NCBI GenBank assembly: GCA_938084905.1
Contig: CALKEQ010000001.1
Span: forward strand, 90,835-154,834
DNA: 64,000 nt
Reading direction: 5' to 3'
From: an uncultured bacterium
GTDB taxonomy: Bacteria; Desulfobacterota; Syntrophorhabdia; Syntrophorhabdales; JANXAF01
Part shown: positions 8,164 through 16,379 of the stretch, one piece after another
Layout of the letters: every line of letters starts with the position of its first letter
Numbering within the stretch: position 1 is the stretch's first letter
The notes under the pieces: generated by a model
Database searches by the model: none
The model's input: only the letters and a program-made list of their open reading frames with translations
What the model was told of the DNA's origin: nothing
Translations under genes and position numbers: made by a program

Positions 8164-8562
8164 TTAACTTTCCTTTTCTTCTCTTTTTATTGCAAAAGGG
8201 ACTTTAAGTCCGTATCCCTCGTTTTTTAAAACAACCTGTGCAAATCTACCATCCTCCGTATTTATCAGTAAAGGACACCTTAAATTGACGTAGAGGACCT
8301 CCTTTTCTACCCTCACTATACACATGACCGCAAGTCTGTCTATCTTTCCCTTAATCCCTACTTTCTCCTCAAGAATTTCCTCATCAACCTCAAAAACGTA
8401 GTCCTCAAAAATACTGTAAGGGTTTACAAGAACGAAAGAGATAGGTTTATCTGCAAAGGAGAGAAGCCTAAATGGCGAATCCCCTCCAAAAGGATCTGTG
8501 AGAATGTAGTCTGTCTGATCCTCAAAACCGAGGATCTTCCCTTTAAGTCTTATTTTTTTCAT
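8164..8562 (-). CDS. fliW: Flagellar assembly factor FliW
   Basis: FliW binds flagellin and CsrA alternately, releasing CsrA when flagellin accumulates. The 132-aa protein shows the family order: an N-terminal strand with GFEDQTDYILTD, the central PISFVLVNPYSIF, and a C-terminal LYVNLRCPLLINTEDGRFAQVVL matching the FliW pattern 'N-L-x-x-P-I-x-I-N'. Its start overlaps the end of csrA by 20 nt, implying coupled translation and a fixed ratio of the two proteins. Confidence 0.9.
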   Translation of the reverse strand: MKKIRLKGKILGFEDQTDYILTDPFGGDSPFRLLSFADKPISFVLVNPYSIFEDYVFEVDEEILEEKVGIKGKIDRLAVMCIVRVEKEVLYVNLRCPLLINTEDGRFAQVVLKNEGYGLKVPFAIKREEKES

Positions 8563-8791
8563 CTTTGGCCCGTAAAACCCTTCTTATCTCTCCTATGTCA
8601 GTTAAGGCTGCCAACTTGTTAGATCTTTCAATCTCTCTCAAAAGCTCCTCCCTTACGATCAGGTAACTCCCTGGCGCCTCTATTCCAAGACGTGTCTTTC
8701 CCCTTTCAGTCTCTAAGACAACGATCCTAATATCAACCTCATTTCCCTTTATTATGATTGCCTCACTCTTCTTTCTTGAAAGAACAAGCAA
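8543..8791 (-). CDS. csrA: Carbon storage regulator CsrA (TTG start)
   Basis: This dimeric RNA-binding protein recognises GGA motifs in mRNA leaders. The 82 residues begin MLVLSRKKSEAIIIKG and include LGIEAP and VREELLREI, all characteristic of CsrA. A C-terminal extension of about 20 residues after the usual core is typical of FliW-controlled CsrA proteins. The start codon is TTG, as the conserved MLVLSRK leaves no other choice, and this would limit its synthesis. It lies 10 nt after flgL and overlaps fliW. Confidence 0.93.
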   Translation of the reverse strand: MLVLSRKKSEAIIIKGNEVDIRIVVLETERGKTRLGIEAPGSYLIVREELLREIERSNKLAALTDIGEIRRVLRAKDEKNKT

Positions 8792-8801
8792 ATTCTCTCT
8801 C

Positions 8802-9689
8802 TCACCTTAAGTAATTCAAAATATTCAGTTCCCCAATCTTAGATGCCGCATAAAGCATAGTTTGGTATGTAAGCGTAAGTGCGTTAAAATCGCTTATTAT
8901 CTTTGCAAGATCCGCATCTCTTAACTCCGATTCTATCTTCTCGATCTCGTTCGTCTTCAAATCCAGAAAATCTTTTGTTCTCTCGAGCTTTGATACGTAG
9001 ATTCCTGCGTAGGAAAGATTTGCCTCTGTTTTCTCAATCGCCATGTCAATTTTATCAAGAGATTCCCTTATTCCCTGAACGTTGTTTGTCTCGAGAGCAT
9101 CTTTTAGATCCTTAAGGACTCCGAAAATGTTCGTTCCCTCTATGAATACCTTATATCCTGAGATCCCCAAACTCTCCGTTTGATCGGTGTCAGTGTTTAC
9201 TTTTATTACTTCCTCTGTCCCAAAGAAGGTCACATTGTAATCGTTATCCAAGCTGAATGGCTTAACGTCTAACCTTTTTCCTCCAAATATGTAGAGACCG
9301 GCCACATTTGTGTTCCCAATTGAAACGAGCTCCTCAATTATTCCCTTTATCTCTTTGCTTGAGGAGAACCTGCTTTGAGCATTCATCGTATCAGATGCCT
9401 GACTTACCGCTATCTCCTTAGCTCTTCTTAGAAGCTCACCAATCCTACTTATACATGAATCGTAATAACTTCCGAGAAGTAGAAGTCTCTCCACGTTTCT
9501 CTTGTATTTCTCGTTTTTTTTCAGCTGGGAGTCGAAATGGATGCAACTGGAGAAGTAAACAGGGTCGTCTTGCGGCCTAAGAAGAGATTTGCCCGATGAT
9601 ATTATGGTCTGAGCTCTGTCAATCTTCGCTTTTATATCGATTAAATCTCTTTTCAATATTTCGTATCTCAATCTGTCAGATATCCTCAT
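8802..9689 (-). CDS. flgL: Flagellar hook-filament junction protein FlgL
   Basis: FlgL is the second hook-filament adaptor (HAP3), exported through the flagellar channel. The 295-aa protein has flagellin-like ends: an N-terminal helix (MRISDRLRYEILKRDL, ISSGKSLLRPQDDP) and a C-terminal helix with LRDADLAKIISDFNALTLTYQTMLYAASKI. The mid-region contains NVAGLYIFGGKR, typical of FlgL. It overlaps flgK by 4 nt and precedes csrA. Confidence 0.93.
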   Translation of the reverse strand: MRISDRLRYEILKRDLIDIKAKIDRAQTIISSGKSLLRPQDDPVYFSSCIHFDSQLKKNEKYKRNVERLLLLGSYYDSCISRIGELLRRAKEIAVSQASDTMNAQSRFSSSKEIKGIIEELVSIGNTNVAGLYIFGGKRLDVKPFSLDNDYNVTFFGTEEVIKVNTDTDQTESLGISGYKVFIEGTNIFGVLKDLKDALETNNVQGIRESLDKIDMAIEKTEANLSYAGIYVSKLERTKDFLDLKTNEIEKIESELRDADLAKIISDFNALTLTYQTMLYAASKIGELNILNYLR

Positions 9690-11086
9690 CTTACCGCATC
9701 AATAAGGCTTTTAAATAGCTCGTCCGCGATTGTGAAAAGTCTGGCTGCAGCCTGATAGGCGTACCCATACCTAATAAGATTTGAAATCTCCTCATCTAGT
9801 GATACACCCGATACGCTTTCCCTTTGTTTTTCCATTATTAAATACGTTGCCTCACTGAATTCCGCCTTTTCCGTCCAATCTTTTGCAAGTTGCCCGATTT
9901 TGTTATTAATTGAGGAAATGAATTCCACAACCGTAGCCTTTCCTCCATGGTATATTTTCTCATTTAGAAGATTTGCCATCCTCCTTGCTATATCCCCTCC
10001 CAATGGAGATTGCCCGTCTACCTCTTCTGACGCTGCGATGTTCTTTACGTCAGATCTGACCTGAGAAGATAAATCTATATCTTTGGCGAAGTACTGAGTT
10101 ATCTCCTCAAAGAAGGGGATTCCATCTCTTCCGTAAAGATTATATCCCTCCGCGTGTAAGGCATTTACAGTCTGGACAAGACCCTTTGCCAGTTCGTCAA
10201 GCTCACTTAGAAGGCTCTCTATCACATTGTCCCTAAGATGGATCGTAGCCTTAAGCCTTCCACCTCCTATTGTGGATGTTATGTCTACCAGATTATTGAG
10301 TTGATCCTTCCAGGCAACGCGAGAAAATCCTTTATTTCCAGCATCGATTCTCTCCAGCTTGTAGGATGTTCCTCCGTCGACGAGAAGAGTTCCATTCCGC
10401 GTAAGAACTGTGATCATTCCGAAGTCGTTTTCAAAGTAACTGATATCCATCTCTCCTGAGAGTTCTCTAAGAAGCATCTGTCTTTTGTCCATAAGAGCAT
10501 TATCCCCACTCGTCTTGGAAGATCCCTGAAATATTCGTCTGTTGAGGTCAGCTATCTCAGCTAACAGTCTATTTACATTTTCAATGCTGAAAGAGAGCTT
10601 CTCATCGAGTTCAACCTGAAGATTAAAGAGGCTGTTGTAAAGGTTTTTTATGACAGAACATAATCTAGATGCGGAAGATCTTACCGCTTCGCGTGATGAG
10701 ACGCTGTAAGGATTGAGGGAGAGCTCGTGCCAAAGATTGAAGAAGTCGTTTACAACTTCCGAAAGTTTTGAATTTTCCTCGCTTATTAGTGCCTCTATCC
10801 TCTCGGAGTATTTCCTATAAACCCTATTTTCTTCAAGTTCCGTATTTTTCTCACTCAGCTGTCTCTCTATGTATTTGTCTGTGTATCTCATTACCCCACT
10901 CACGTAGACCCCATTACCAAGTATGGCACCTCCAATCTTCACGGATGATTGCGGTTCGAGTACTGCCACCTGCCTCGAATAACCTGCCGTGTTTAAATTG
11001 GAAATGTTGTTTGCAGTTACCTGAATGGAACATTGGGCTGCAAAAAGAGCGTTTTTGGCTATGTTGAGTATAGACGAGATACTCAA
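9686..11086 (-). CDS. flgK: Flagellar hook-associated protein FlgK
   Basis: FlgK is the first hook-filament adaptor (HAP1). The 466-aa protein starts with the rod/hook signature NIAKNALFAAQCSIQVTANNISNLNTAGYSRQ and ends with SLDEEISNLIRYGYAYQAAARLFTIADELFKSLI. These ends interact to form the D0 coiled coil. The central region is shorter than in enterobacterial FlgK (about 550 aa). It follows flgN by 1 nt and overlaps flgL, the standard flgN-flgK-flgL order. Confidence 0.94.
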   Translation of the reverse strand: MSISSILNIAKNALFAAQCSIQVTANNISNLNTAGYSRQVAVLEPQSSVKIGGAILGNGVYVSGVMRYTDKYIERQLSEKNTELEENRVYRKYSERIEALISEENSKLSEVVNDFFNLWHELSLNPYSVSSREAVRSSASRLCSVIKNLYNSLFNLQVELDEKLSFSIENVNRLLAEIADLNRRIFQGSSKTSGDNALMDKRQMLLRELSGEMDISYFENDFGMITVLTRNGTLLVDGGTSYKLERIDAGNKGFSRVAWKDQLNNLVDITSTIGGGRLKATIHLRDNVIESLLSELDELAKGLVQTVNALHAEGYNLYGRDGIPFFEEITQYFAKDIDLSSQVRSDVKNIAASEEVDGQSPLGGDIARRMANLLNEKIYHGGKATVVEFISSINNKIGQLAKDWTEKAEFSEATYLIMEKQRESVSGVSLDEEISNLIRYGYAYQAAARLFTIADELFKSLIDAVR

Positions 11087-11087
11087 A

Positions 11088-11537
11088 TCACACCTCTTTT
11101 GAAAGGATAAGAGAAAGGCTCTCCCCTTTCAATTTTCCTCTCGTGTATTCCATGTTCTTTGTCAGACCTTCGATGATCCTCTCTATGATTCCTTTCATAT
11201 TGTCCATGGAAAATGTGAGAAGCCTCATATTTCTCTCCATCTGGGCTGAGATGTCTCCTAAAAGAGAAAAGTACGAATCCCTCATCTCTTTGATTCGTCC
11301 TTTTACTCTCTCCCTTTCGGGCTCTCGCAGACTTTCAATAATCCTTTCCCTTTCTGACTCTATAAATTCGATCTCCTTAAGAAGGGACTCCTTCCTGTTA
11401 TTACACTCAATTATCCCCTCGACGGAAAAAGAGATGATAAAATCCCTTTCATCCTTGAGAACTCTGTAAAATTCGTTGAGGATTTCCAGTTCCTTTTTGC
11501 ACAGCCTAATTACAGTATCCTGTGTATCACGAATCAT
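11088..11537 (-). CDS. flgN: FlgN-like export chaperone for FlgK/FlgL
   Basis: This 149-aa protein is all-helical and charged, with the FlgN pattern of a first helix LCKKELEILNEFYRVLKDERD and a following ECNNRKESLLKEIEFIESER segment. FlgN escorts the hook-associated proteins to the export gate. It lies 1 nt before flgK, the usual partner. The family varies strongly in sequence, so the assignment rests partly on context. Confidence 0.8.
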   Translation of the reverse strand: MIRDTQDTVIRLCKKELEILNEFYRVLKDERDFIISFSVEGIIECNNRKESLLKEIEFIESERERIIESLREPERERVKGRIKEMRDSYFSLLGDISAQMERNMRLLTFSMDNMKGIIERIIEGLTKNMEYTRGKLKGESLSLILSKEV

Positions 11538-11573
11538 ACGATCTCGCCCAAAATTTGGCTTCCGGGTGCGGCC

Positions 11574-11738
11574 TCAACCACTATTTCTCCTCTCATGCTG
11601 AAGTTTTTTGTCTGGCTTTAAGCCGACTCTCCATATAAAGGACCCACGATTCTTTAATCGATCGTAGCTCTCTCGCAAGTTTTTTTTCAAAAAAGGGTCA
11701 GTGCTTCCTAGAACCTCAAGTCTTAAGAGATCGATCAT
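11574..11738 (-). CDS. Very small ORF in the flgJ-flgN gap where flgM is usually found
   Basis: An ATG at 11738 overlaps the flgJ stop (ATGA) and opens a 54-codon frame with AAGGGG about 10 nt upstream. The product (MIDLLRLEVLG..., then a Lys/Arg-rich part with RLKNRGSF) matches no family I know and lacks clear FlgM helices. The frame crosses a T6-G-A8 homopolymer tract; a one-base slip there would give another frame ending in ATGA with a 20-codon frame that itself overlaps the flgN start. It may be a remnant of flgM, a coupling peptide or non-coding. Confidence 0.35.
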   Translation of the reverse strand: MIDLLRLEVLGSTDPFLKKNLRESYDRLKNRGSFIWRVGLKPDKKLQHERRNSG

Positions 11739-12055
11739 CCGATTTTTTCCCCTTCTCTTTTTTTATCGGTAAAATCTGTACGCTCTTTAGAAAGGTACTT
11801 TGAGATAAGGTCAGAAATTTTTGTTCCTTTTCCCGCAAGATGGGAAGCGACTTTTTCGTAAAGGATATCCATGTAGGCATCTTCAGCAAAGGATTTTTTA
11901 AAAAGGCTCGTACTTTTTTTCATCTCCCTAAGCAAGATGTACAAGAACAAGGCTTCAAAATCTCTCGCCACTTTCTCAAGATCTGCCATCTTTTTTTCAG
12001 TTGAGAAAGGTCTAGGCAAAATGTTAGGAAAGATCACATTTGAATTACCCTTCAT
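11735..12055 (-). CDS. flgJ: Rod-binding protein FlgJ, scaffold domain only
   Basis: The 106-aa protein corresponds to the N-terminal rod-binding domain of FlgJ: DLEKVARDFEALFLYILLREMKKS followed by FAEDAYMDILYEKVASHLAGKG. The muramidase domain fused to it in gammaproteobacteria is absent, as is common in Desulfobacterota. It acts in the periplasm in rod assembly. It follows flgI by 3 nt. A sigma-28-like promoter lies within its 3' end and could drive flgN-flgK-flgL-csrA-fliW. Confidence 0.87.
   Translation of the reverse strand: MKGNSNVIFPNILPRPFSTEKKMADLEKVARDFEALFLYILLREMKKSTSLFKKSFAEDAYMDILYEKVASHLAGKGTKISDLISKYLSKERTDFTDKKREGEKIG
11763..11789 (-). promoter_or_regulatory. Candidate internal sigma-28 promoter within flgJ
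   Basis: The minus strand reads TAAAGAGC, 11 nt, ACCGATAA, close to TAAAGTTT-N11-GCCGATAA. It lies inside the flgJ coding sequence upstream of flgN-flgK-flgL-csrA-fliW, genes that are usually FliA-dependent. The -35 is weaker than in the other five promoters. Confidence 0.5.
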
Positions 12056-12058
12056 CTT

Positions 12059-13159
12059 TTAGATTACCTCCAATTCTGCATGAAGGGCGCCTGCAGCCTT
12101 AATTGTCTCTAAAATCACAATCACATCCCTCGGGGTTGCACCAAGGGCATTTAAGGCCGAAACGAGTTCCCTTATTGTAACTCCACCCTCAAGTATGAAG
12201 AATCTGCCTTTTTCCTCTTCCACTCTGATTGAAGTCTCAGGTGTAACTACCGTCTCACCCCTTGCGAAGGGAAGGGGCTGGCTCACACTCAAACTCTCTT
12301 TAATCTGAATTGTTATATTCCCGTGTGAGACAGCAACTGTGGAAATTCTGACATTTTCCCCAATAACAACAGTTCCGGTTCTCTCGTTCACAACAACCTT
12401 TGCCGGTATCTCCGGATTTATCTCCATGTTCTCAATGAGGGAAACGAATCTTACGGGGTCATCTCTCATCTCATCTGGGACGTATACGCTTACTGTTGCT
12501 CCGTCCTTCGCCTTTGCCGCATTTTTGAAGACCTTGTTTATTTCGTCGGCGATCTTTTTCGCATTTGTAAAATCCGGGTTCTTCAAAGAGATCAGAAAAC
12601 TGCTCTTTCCAGCTATACTCTGATTCACCCCCTTTTCCACAGTTACTCCATTCGGAACCCTTCCAGATGTGGTGTGATTCTTTTGAATTGCAGCCGCCTG
12701 ACCCTGCACCTGAAATCCTCCAACAACAACAGGTCCCTGTGCAACTCCATATATCTCTCCGTCCATTCCCCTAAGTGGTGTCGCAAGAAGCACTCCGCCT
12801 TCTAAACTCTTTGCATCTCCTATAGATGATACCAGTGCATCAACTCTCATTCCCGGCTTTGCGAATGGGGGAAGGGTTGCAGTCACAATCACTGCCGCAA
12901 CGTTATTCACCTTTGTGGCTGAAGGATTTACCTTTATTCCCATTTTTTCAAGCATGTTCGAAAGGGACTGGTTCGTAAAGATCGTGCTTGACTTGTCTCC
13001 AGTTCCATTTAAACCCACGACCAGTCCATATCCAATTAACTGGTTCGGCCTTACACCATCTATAAAGGCAATATCCTTTATACGTACCGAAAAGGATGGA
13101 GAAGGGAAAAAGAGAGGAACAAGGAGGATGAAGATAAAGAGGACGATTCTCACCTTCAT
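12059..13159 (-). CDS. flgI: Flagellar P-ring protein FlgI
   Basis: FlgI forms the ring around the rod in the peptidoglycan layer. The 366-aa protein has a cleavable signal peptide (about residues 1-24, FIFILLVPLFFPSPSFS). It then has the conserved RIKDIAFIDGVRPNQLIGYGLVVGLNGTGD and, at the C-terminus, LVSALNALGATPRDVIVILETIKAAGALHAELEVI. The length is typical. It sits in the standard order flgF-G-A-H-I-J. Confidence 0.96.
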   Translation of the reverse strand: MKVRIVLFIFILLVPLFFPSPSFSVRIKDIAFIDGVRPNQLIGYGLVVGLNGTGDKSSTIFTNQSLSNMLEKMGIKVNPSATKVNNVAAVIVTATLPPFAKPGMRVDALVSSIGDAKSLEGGVLLATPLRGMDGEIYGVAQGPVVVGGFQVQGQAAAIQKNHTTSGRVPNGVTVEKGVNQSIAGKSSFLISLKNPDFTNAKKIADEINKVFKNAAKAKDGATVSVYVPDEMRDDPVRFVSLIENMEINPEIPAKVVVNERTGTVVIGENVRISTVAVSHGNITIQIKESLSVSQPLPFARGETVVTPETSIRVEEEKGRFFILEGGVTIRELVSALNALGATPRDVIVILETIKAAGALHAELEVI

Positions 13160-13169
13160 TTCCCCTCCC

Positions 13170-13862
13170 TCAGAAGGGCCAGATTAAGTCTAAGATCCTC
13201 GCTGCCCATCCAGGTCTCAGCTTTTCAGAAACAACACCTATTCCAGTGTAGATGATTTTCGCATCCGCTATCTGCGTAGAAAGGATGGAGTTGTCAGCTG
13301 CTATATCCTTCGGTCTTATAACACCCTGCAACCATATTTCCTTTTTTTCGTTGTTTATGTAAATTTCCCTTTTACCCTCGATCAATAAATTACCATTCGG
13401 TAAAACTTCGACAACCCTGGCGGTGATCGTTGCGCTTATTGAGCCAGCTCTTGTTGTTTCTCCTTCACCTTTATGTTCGTTCTGGGTTCGAGCCACTACC
13501 AGTTTCTCAGGATTCGAGAATATTCGCGCCTTTGGGTTTACTTCCAAACCTAGTAGATTAGGAATTCCAGCGTTCAGGCTTGATGATCTGCCAACATCCG
13601 TTGTTGCCTTCTCAGAAGCCTGGGATACTTCAACTATTCTCACGGTGATTATGTCACCCTTTGCCTTCGCTCTCTGGTCAGTAAAGAATGCGTTCATCTC
13701 GCTTTCTTTGCTCCATAAACTTCCAGGTGGTCTCTCTTCTATCTGCGGCCTCGAAGACAAATAAACATCGTCTACAAAATAAGGCCTTTCTTTTACCCTG
13801 TGAAAATCCAAATCAGTGCAGCTATAAAACAAAAGGAAGAATAAGGCGAAAAATACCCTCAT
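13170..13862 (-). CDS. flgH: Flagellar L-ring lipoprotein FlgH
   Basis: FlgH forms the outer-membrane ring around the rod. The 230-aa precursor has a lipoprotein signal with lipobox LFYSC (Cys about residue 15), then GSLWSKESEMNAFFTDQRAKAKGDIITVRIVE, TRAGSISATITARVVEVLPNGNLLIEGKREIYINNEKKEI and the C-terminal ADAKIIYTGIGVVSEKLRPGW. All are hallmark FlgH segments. It shows that the host has an outer membrane. Confidence 0.95.
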   Translation of the reverse strand: MRVFFALFFLLFYSCTDLDFHRVKERPYFVDDVYLSSRPQIEERPPGSLWSKESEMNAFFTDQRAKAKGDIITVRIVEVSQASEKATTDVGRSSSLNAGIPNLLGLEVNPKARIFSNPEKLVVARTQNEHKGEGETTRAGSISATITARVVEVLPNGNLLIEGKREIYINNEKKEIWLQGVIRPKDIAADNSILSTQIADAKIIYTGIGVVSEKLRPGWAARILDLIWPF

Positions 13863-13870
13863 CTTTCCTC

Positions 13871-14536
13871 CTAAAAGAATACCCTCACTTCCTTTTCTCC
13901 AGAGACGATCCCTACTATTTCCTTTCCAGAAGATAAATTCCTAAGCCTTATTACGTCTCCCATTTTTCCCTTTTCGAGAGATAGTGCTTTAGCTAAGATC
14001 CTCATCCTCTCATTTTCCACTTTTGCAGTTACTATATCCCCTTTTTTAACAAGATAGGCTTCCTCAAGTATTTCCTTCGTGATCGGAGTACCTGCAGGAA
14101 CATCCTTCTTTAGTTTTTTTCCTAGAATCTCCTCAGAAGAAAGGCAGACTGTCTGATCACTTAGAAGTGCCTCCTTTTCGTAAAAGTCATCGGCCGTAAT
14201 AATCTCCCCCTTTTTCATATCTCTCTTGAGAACGTAAAACCTCTTCGTCCCAAAAACCCTAAAGGAGACGTAGAAGGTTCTTTTTCTCCCTACCTTTTCC
14301 TCTGTTTCGATTAGTGCTTGACCGTCTCCTCTTTGGTCTGGTAGTTTCGTTATGAATACACCTTTTATGTTTCTATCAGCTGCCAAATCCTTTGGCAGAT
14401 TGTAAAAACGGACGACTATCTCTTTAGTTCCGTATATTTTTTTCAGCTGGGAAAGAAGAGAACTTTCCAAAGTTGAATCGCTACCAAAACATGTACTAGA
14501 TGCCAGAAAAAGGATAAATAGCCAAAGAATCGCCAT
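13871..14536 (-). CDS. flgA: Flagellar P-ring assembly chaperone FlgA
   Basis: FlgA is a periplasmic chaperone for FlgI assembly. The 221-aa protein has a signal peptide (about residues 1-18, LWLFILFLASSTCFG). Its C-terminal SAF-like domain begins FYVLKRDMKKGEIITADDF, contains GKKLKKDVPAGTPIT, and ends with SSGKEIVGIVSGEKEVRVFF, all matching FlgA. It lies between flgG and flgH. Confidence 0.91.
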   Translation of the reverse strand: MAILWLFILFLASSTCFGSDSTLESSLLSQLKKIYGTKEIVVRFYNLPKDLAADRNIKGVFITKLPDQRGDGQALIETEEKVGRKRTFYVSFRVFGTKRFYVLKRDMKKGEIITADDFYEKEALLSDQTVCLSSEEILGKKLKKDVPAGTPITKEILEEAYLVKKGDIVTAKVENERMRILAKALSLEKGKMGDVIRLRNLSSGKEIVGIVSGEKEVRVFF

Positions 14537-14538
14537 CT

Positions 14539-15327
14539 TTACCTTCTCACATTGTTTGTCATCTGGAGCATCTCGTCTGCCGCCTGAACAGCTTTTGAGT
14601 TAACCTCGTAAGCCCTCTGGCCAATGATCAGACTTATCATCTCTTGAAGCACATTAACGTTGGACATCTCCACATATCCCTGAAGGAGAGTTCCAAAACC
14701 TGGATCACCTGGTTTTCCAACTATTGGAGCTCCACTTGAATCCGTCTCAACGAATAGACATTTTCCAATGGAACTAAGTCCAGCTGGATTTGGAAAAATG
14801 GCAAGCTCTATTGTGCCAAGCTGCTGGGGCTTGGACTGTCCCTGAACTATCGCAGAGACCGTCCCGTCAGACTCTATTGAAATCTGGATCGTATTCTGGG
14901 GAACTGTGATACTAGGTTCAAGAGGATACCCGTCTGAAGTTACTATCCTCCCATCAGCGTCCTTTTTGAAAGTTCCCGCCCTTGTGTAGGCTTTCTCCCC
15001 TGAAGGCAGAATTACCTGAAAGAATCCGTTCCCTTGAATTGCTATATCCAAATCATTCTGAGTCTGCTGGAGGTCTCCCTGTGCAAATATCTTCTGGACT
15101 GCCGCAAGTGTTGCACCGAGCCCGATCTGTATTCCCGTTGGGATCTGATTTCCACCTTCCGTTTTTACTCCCTGAAGTCTAAGCGTCTGGTACATCAAAT
15201 CCTGAAAGTCTGCCCTACTTCTTTTGAAACCGTTTGTGTTCACATTAGCGATGTTGTTTGCGATTACGTCAAGGTTTATTTGCTGAACAGTCATCCCTGT
15301 TCCTGCTGTCCATAGTGCGCGAAGCAT
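14539..15327 (-). CDS. flgG: Flagellar distal rod protein FlgG
   Basis: FlgG builds the distal rod. The 262-aa protein starts [35 protein letters not shown] and ends [43 protein letters not shown]. Both are near-diagnostic for FlgG rather than FlgF. The length matches the family. It follows flgF by 9 nt. Confidence 0.96.
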   Translation of the reverse strand: MLRALWTAGTGMTVQQINLDVIANNIANVNTNGFKRSRADFQDLMYQTLRLQGVKTEGGNQIPTGIQIGLGATLAAVQKIFAQGDLQQTQNDLDIAIQGNGFFQVILPSGEKAYTRAGTFKKDADGRIVTSDGYPLEPSITVPQNTIQISIESDGTVSAIVQGQSKPQQLGTIELAIFPNPAGLSSIGKCLFVETDSSGAPIVGKPGDPGFGTLLQGYVEMSNVNVLQEMISLIIGQRAYEVNSKAVQAADEMLQMTNNVRR

Positions 15328-15336
15328 ATAAACCTC

Positions 15337-16038
15337 CTAGAATCTTAATGTGTCTAGCAATCTCGACTTCCTCTCACTCTGCACCTGTTCAACTTTCGAG
15401 TAAGTCTCATAGGCTCTAAGAACACTTATCATTTCCACAAGTTCCCTAATTAGGTTAACATTCGATCCTTCAAGATAGCCCTGTCTCACTTCTATTTTAT
15501 CGATTATTTTTTCTCTGTTTGATGGGTCAGAATTTACAAAGAGGGATCTCCCAGCGTGTCTCAGATTCGTCCTTTTTTCAAAATCGACTATCCTCAATCT
15601 GTCCACAAAGCGACCATCTACAAAAACTGAACCATCTGACTCGACTCTTATATCCGAGCCATCCAAATATATATGTCCGTTTTGTCCTACAACAGGGTAC
15701 CCATCTTGTGTTACCAATTTCTTTTCAGCATCCAATCTAAAATTTCCAGCCCTCGTATACCTTGCACCTTCTTCCGTCATGACAACGAAGAAGCCTTCAC
15801 CCTCAATTGCCAGATCAAGCGGGTTTTTTGTCTCGATAAGGGGTCCTTTCGAAAAGTCAATGTAAGAATCAATTAATAGGGGAATTACTCCTTCCCCTTT
15901 TTGACTCTTGTAAATGAGGTAAGCCCTTGAGCCTTTAAAACCTGCCGTGTTAACATTGGCGAGGTTGTTTGTTATCAAATCTAGCCTTCTCTCCATATAG
16001 GACTTTCCAAAAATAGCGCCTAGCGTGGCCTGAATCAT
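15337..16038 (-). CDS. flgF: Flagellar proximal rod protein FlgF
   Basis: The 233-aa rod protein has NLANVNTAGFKGSRAYL near the N-terminus and a C-terminal GYLEGSNVNLIRELVEMISVLRAYETYSKV. I start it at the ATG at 16038, which has AGGAG 6 nt upstream. An earlier in-frame ATG at 16062 lies inside the -12 element of a perfect sigma-54 promoter and so cannot be on the transcript. It heads the flgF-G-A-H-I-J transcription unit. Confidence 0.9.
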   Translation of the reverse strand: MIQATLGAIFGKSYMERRLDLITNNLANVNTAGFKGSRAYLIYKSQKGEGVIPLLIDSYIDFSKGPLIETKNPLDLAIEGEGFFVVMTEEGARYTRAGNFRLDAEKKLVTQDGYPVVGQNGHIYLDGSDIRVESDGSVFVDGRFVDRLRIVDFEKRTNLRHAGRSLFVNSDPSNREKIIDKIEVRQGYLEGSNVNLIRELVEMISVLRAYETYSKVEQVQSERKSRLLDTLRF

Positions 16039-16062
16039 ATCGACTCCTGTTACGTTAAACAT

Positions 16063-16077
16063 GCAAGGTACGTGCCA
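16063..16077 (-). promoter_or_regulatory. Sigma-54 promoter of flgF
   Basis: The minus strand reads TGGCACGTACCTTGC, an exact match to the sigma-54 consensus TGGCACG-N4-TTGC with the required GG-N10-GC spacing. A palindrome GGGAAAAAATTTCCC (16121-16135) about 45 nt upstream is a candidate activator site. Confidence 0.9.
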
Positions 16078-16120
16078 ATTGGAGGCTTATGACTTCAAAA
16101 GAGATATTGGTTAAAGAATT

Positions 16121-16135
16121 GGGAAAAAATTTCCC
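16121..16135. promoter_or_regulatory. Candidate enhancer palindrome upstream of flgF
   Basis: GGGAAAAAATTTCCC is a perfect palindrome apart from its central base. The same GGAAAAAATTTCCCT recurs upstream of fliK (36138-36152), also ahead of a sigma-54-like element. It may bind one of the NtrC-type flagellar regulators. The role is inferred from position only. Confidence 0.4.
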
Positions 16136-16150
16136 TGGAAGGTATTTTTT

Positions 16151-16342
16151 TCACACTGTGATCTCTATCCGGCTCTCTTTTTCTTTTGATTCTTCTCTCT
16201 TTTTTTCTTCTGATTCTTGGGTTTCCCTTTTTACCCTCTTTTTCGTCTGTCTTCTCACGGATCCGTAACCACCTGAGATTCGTAGCTTTTCTAAAGGCTC
16301 GAAAACGGATGAGATTAAAGGTACTTCATAACTTTCCTTCAT
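16151..16342 (-). CDS. Small, charged hypothetical protein downstream of cheW
   Basis: This 63-aa frame follows cheW by about 37 nt on the same strand. The N-terminal third is mixed (YEVPLISSVFEPLEKLRI), and the rest is a run of Lys, Arg and Glu that would form a charged helix, ending RIEITV. I do not recognise it and the ribosome site is weak. It could be a chemotaxis accessory peptide or chance; its place at the end of the sigma-28 cheW unit slightly favours expression. Confidence 0.45.
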   Translation of the reverse strand: MKESYEVPLISSVFEPLEKLRISGGYGSVRRQTKKRVKRETQESEEKKREESKEKESRIEITV

Positions 16343-16379
16343 GTGATCTTTTTATGGAGTATATTTTTCGGAGGCTTCA

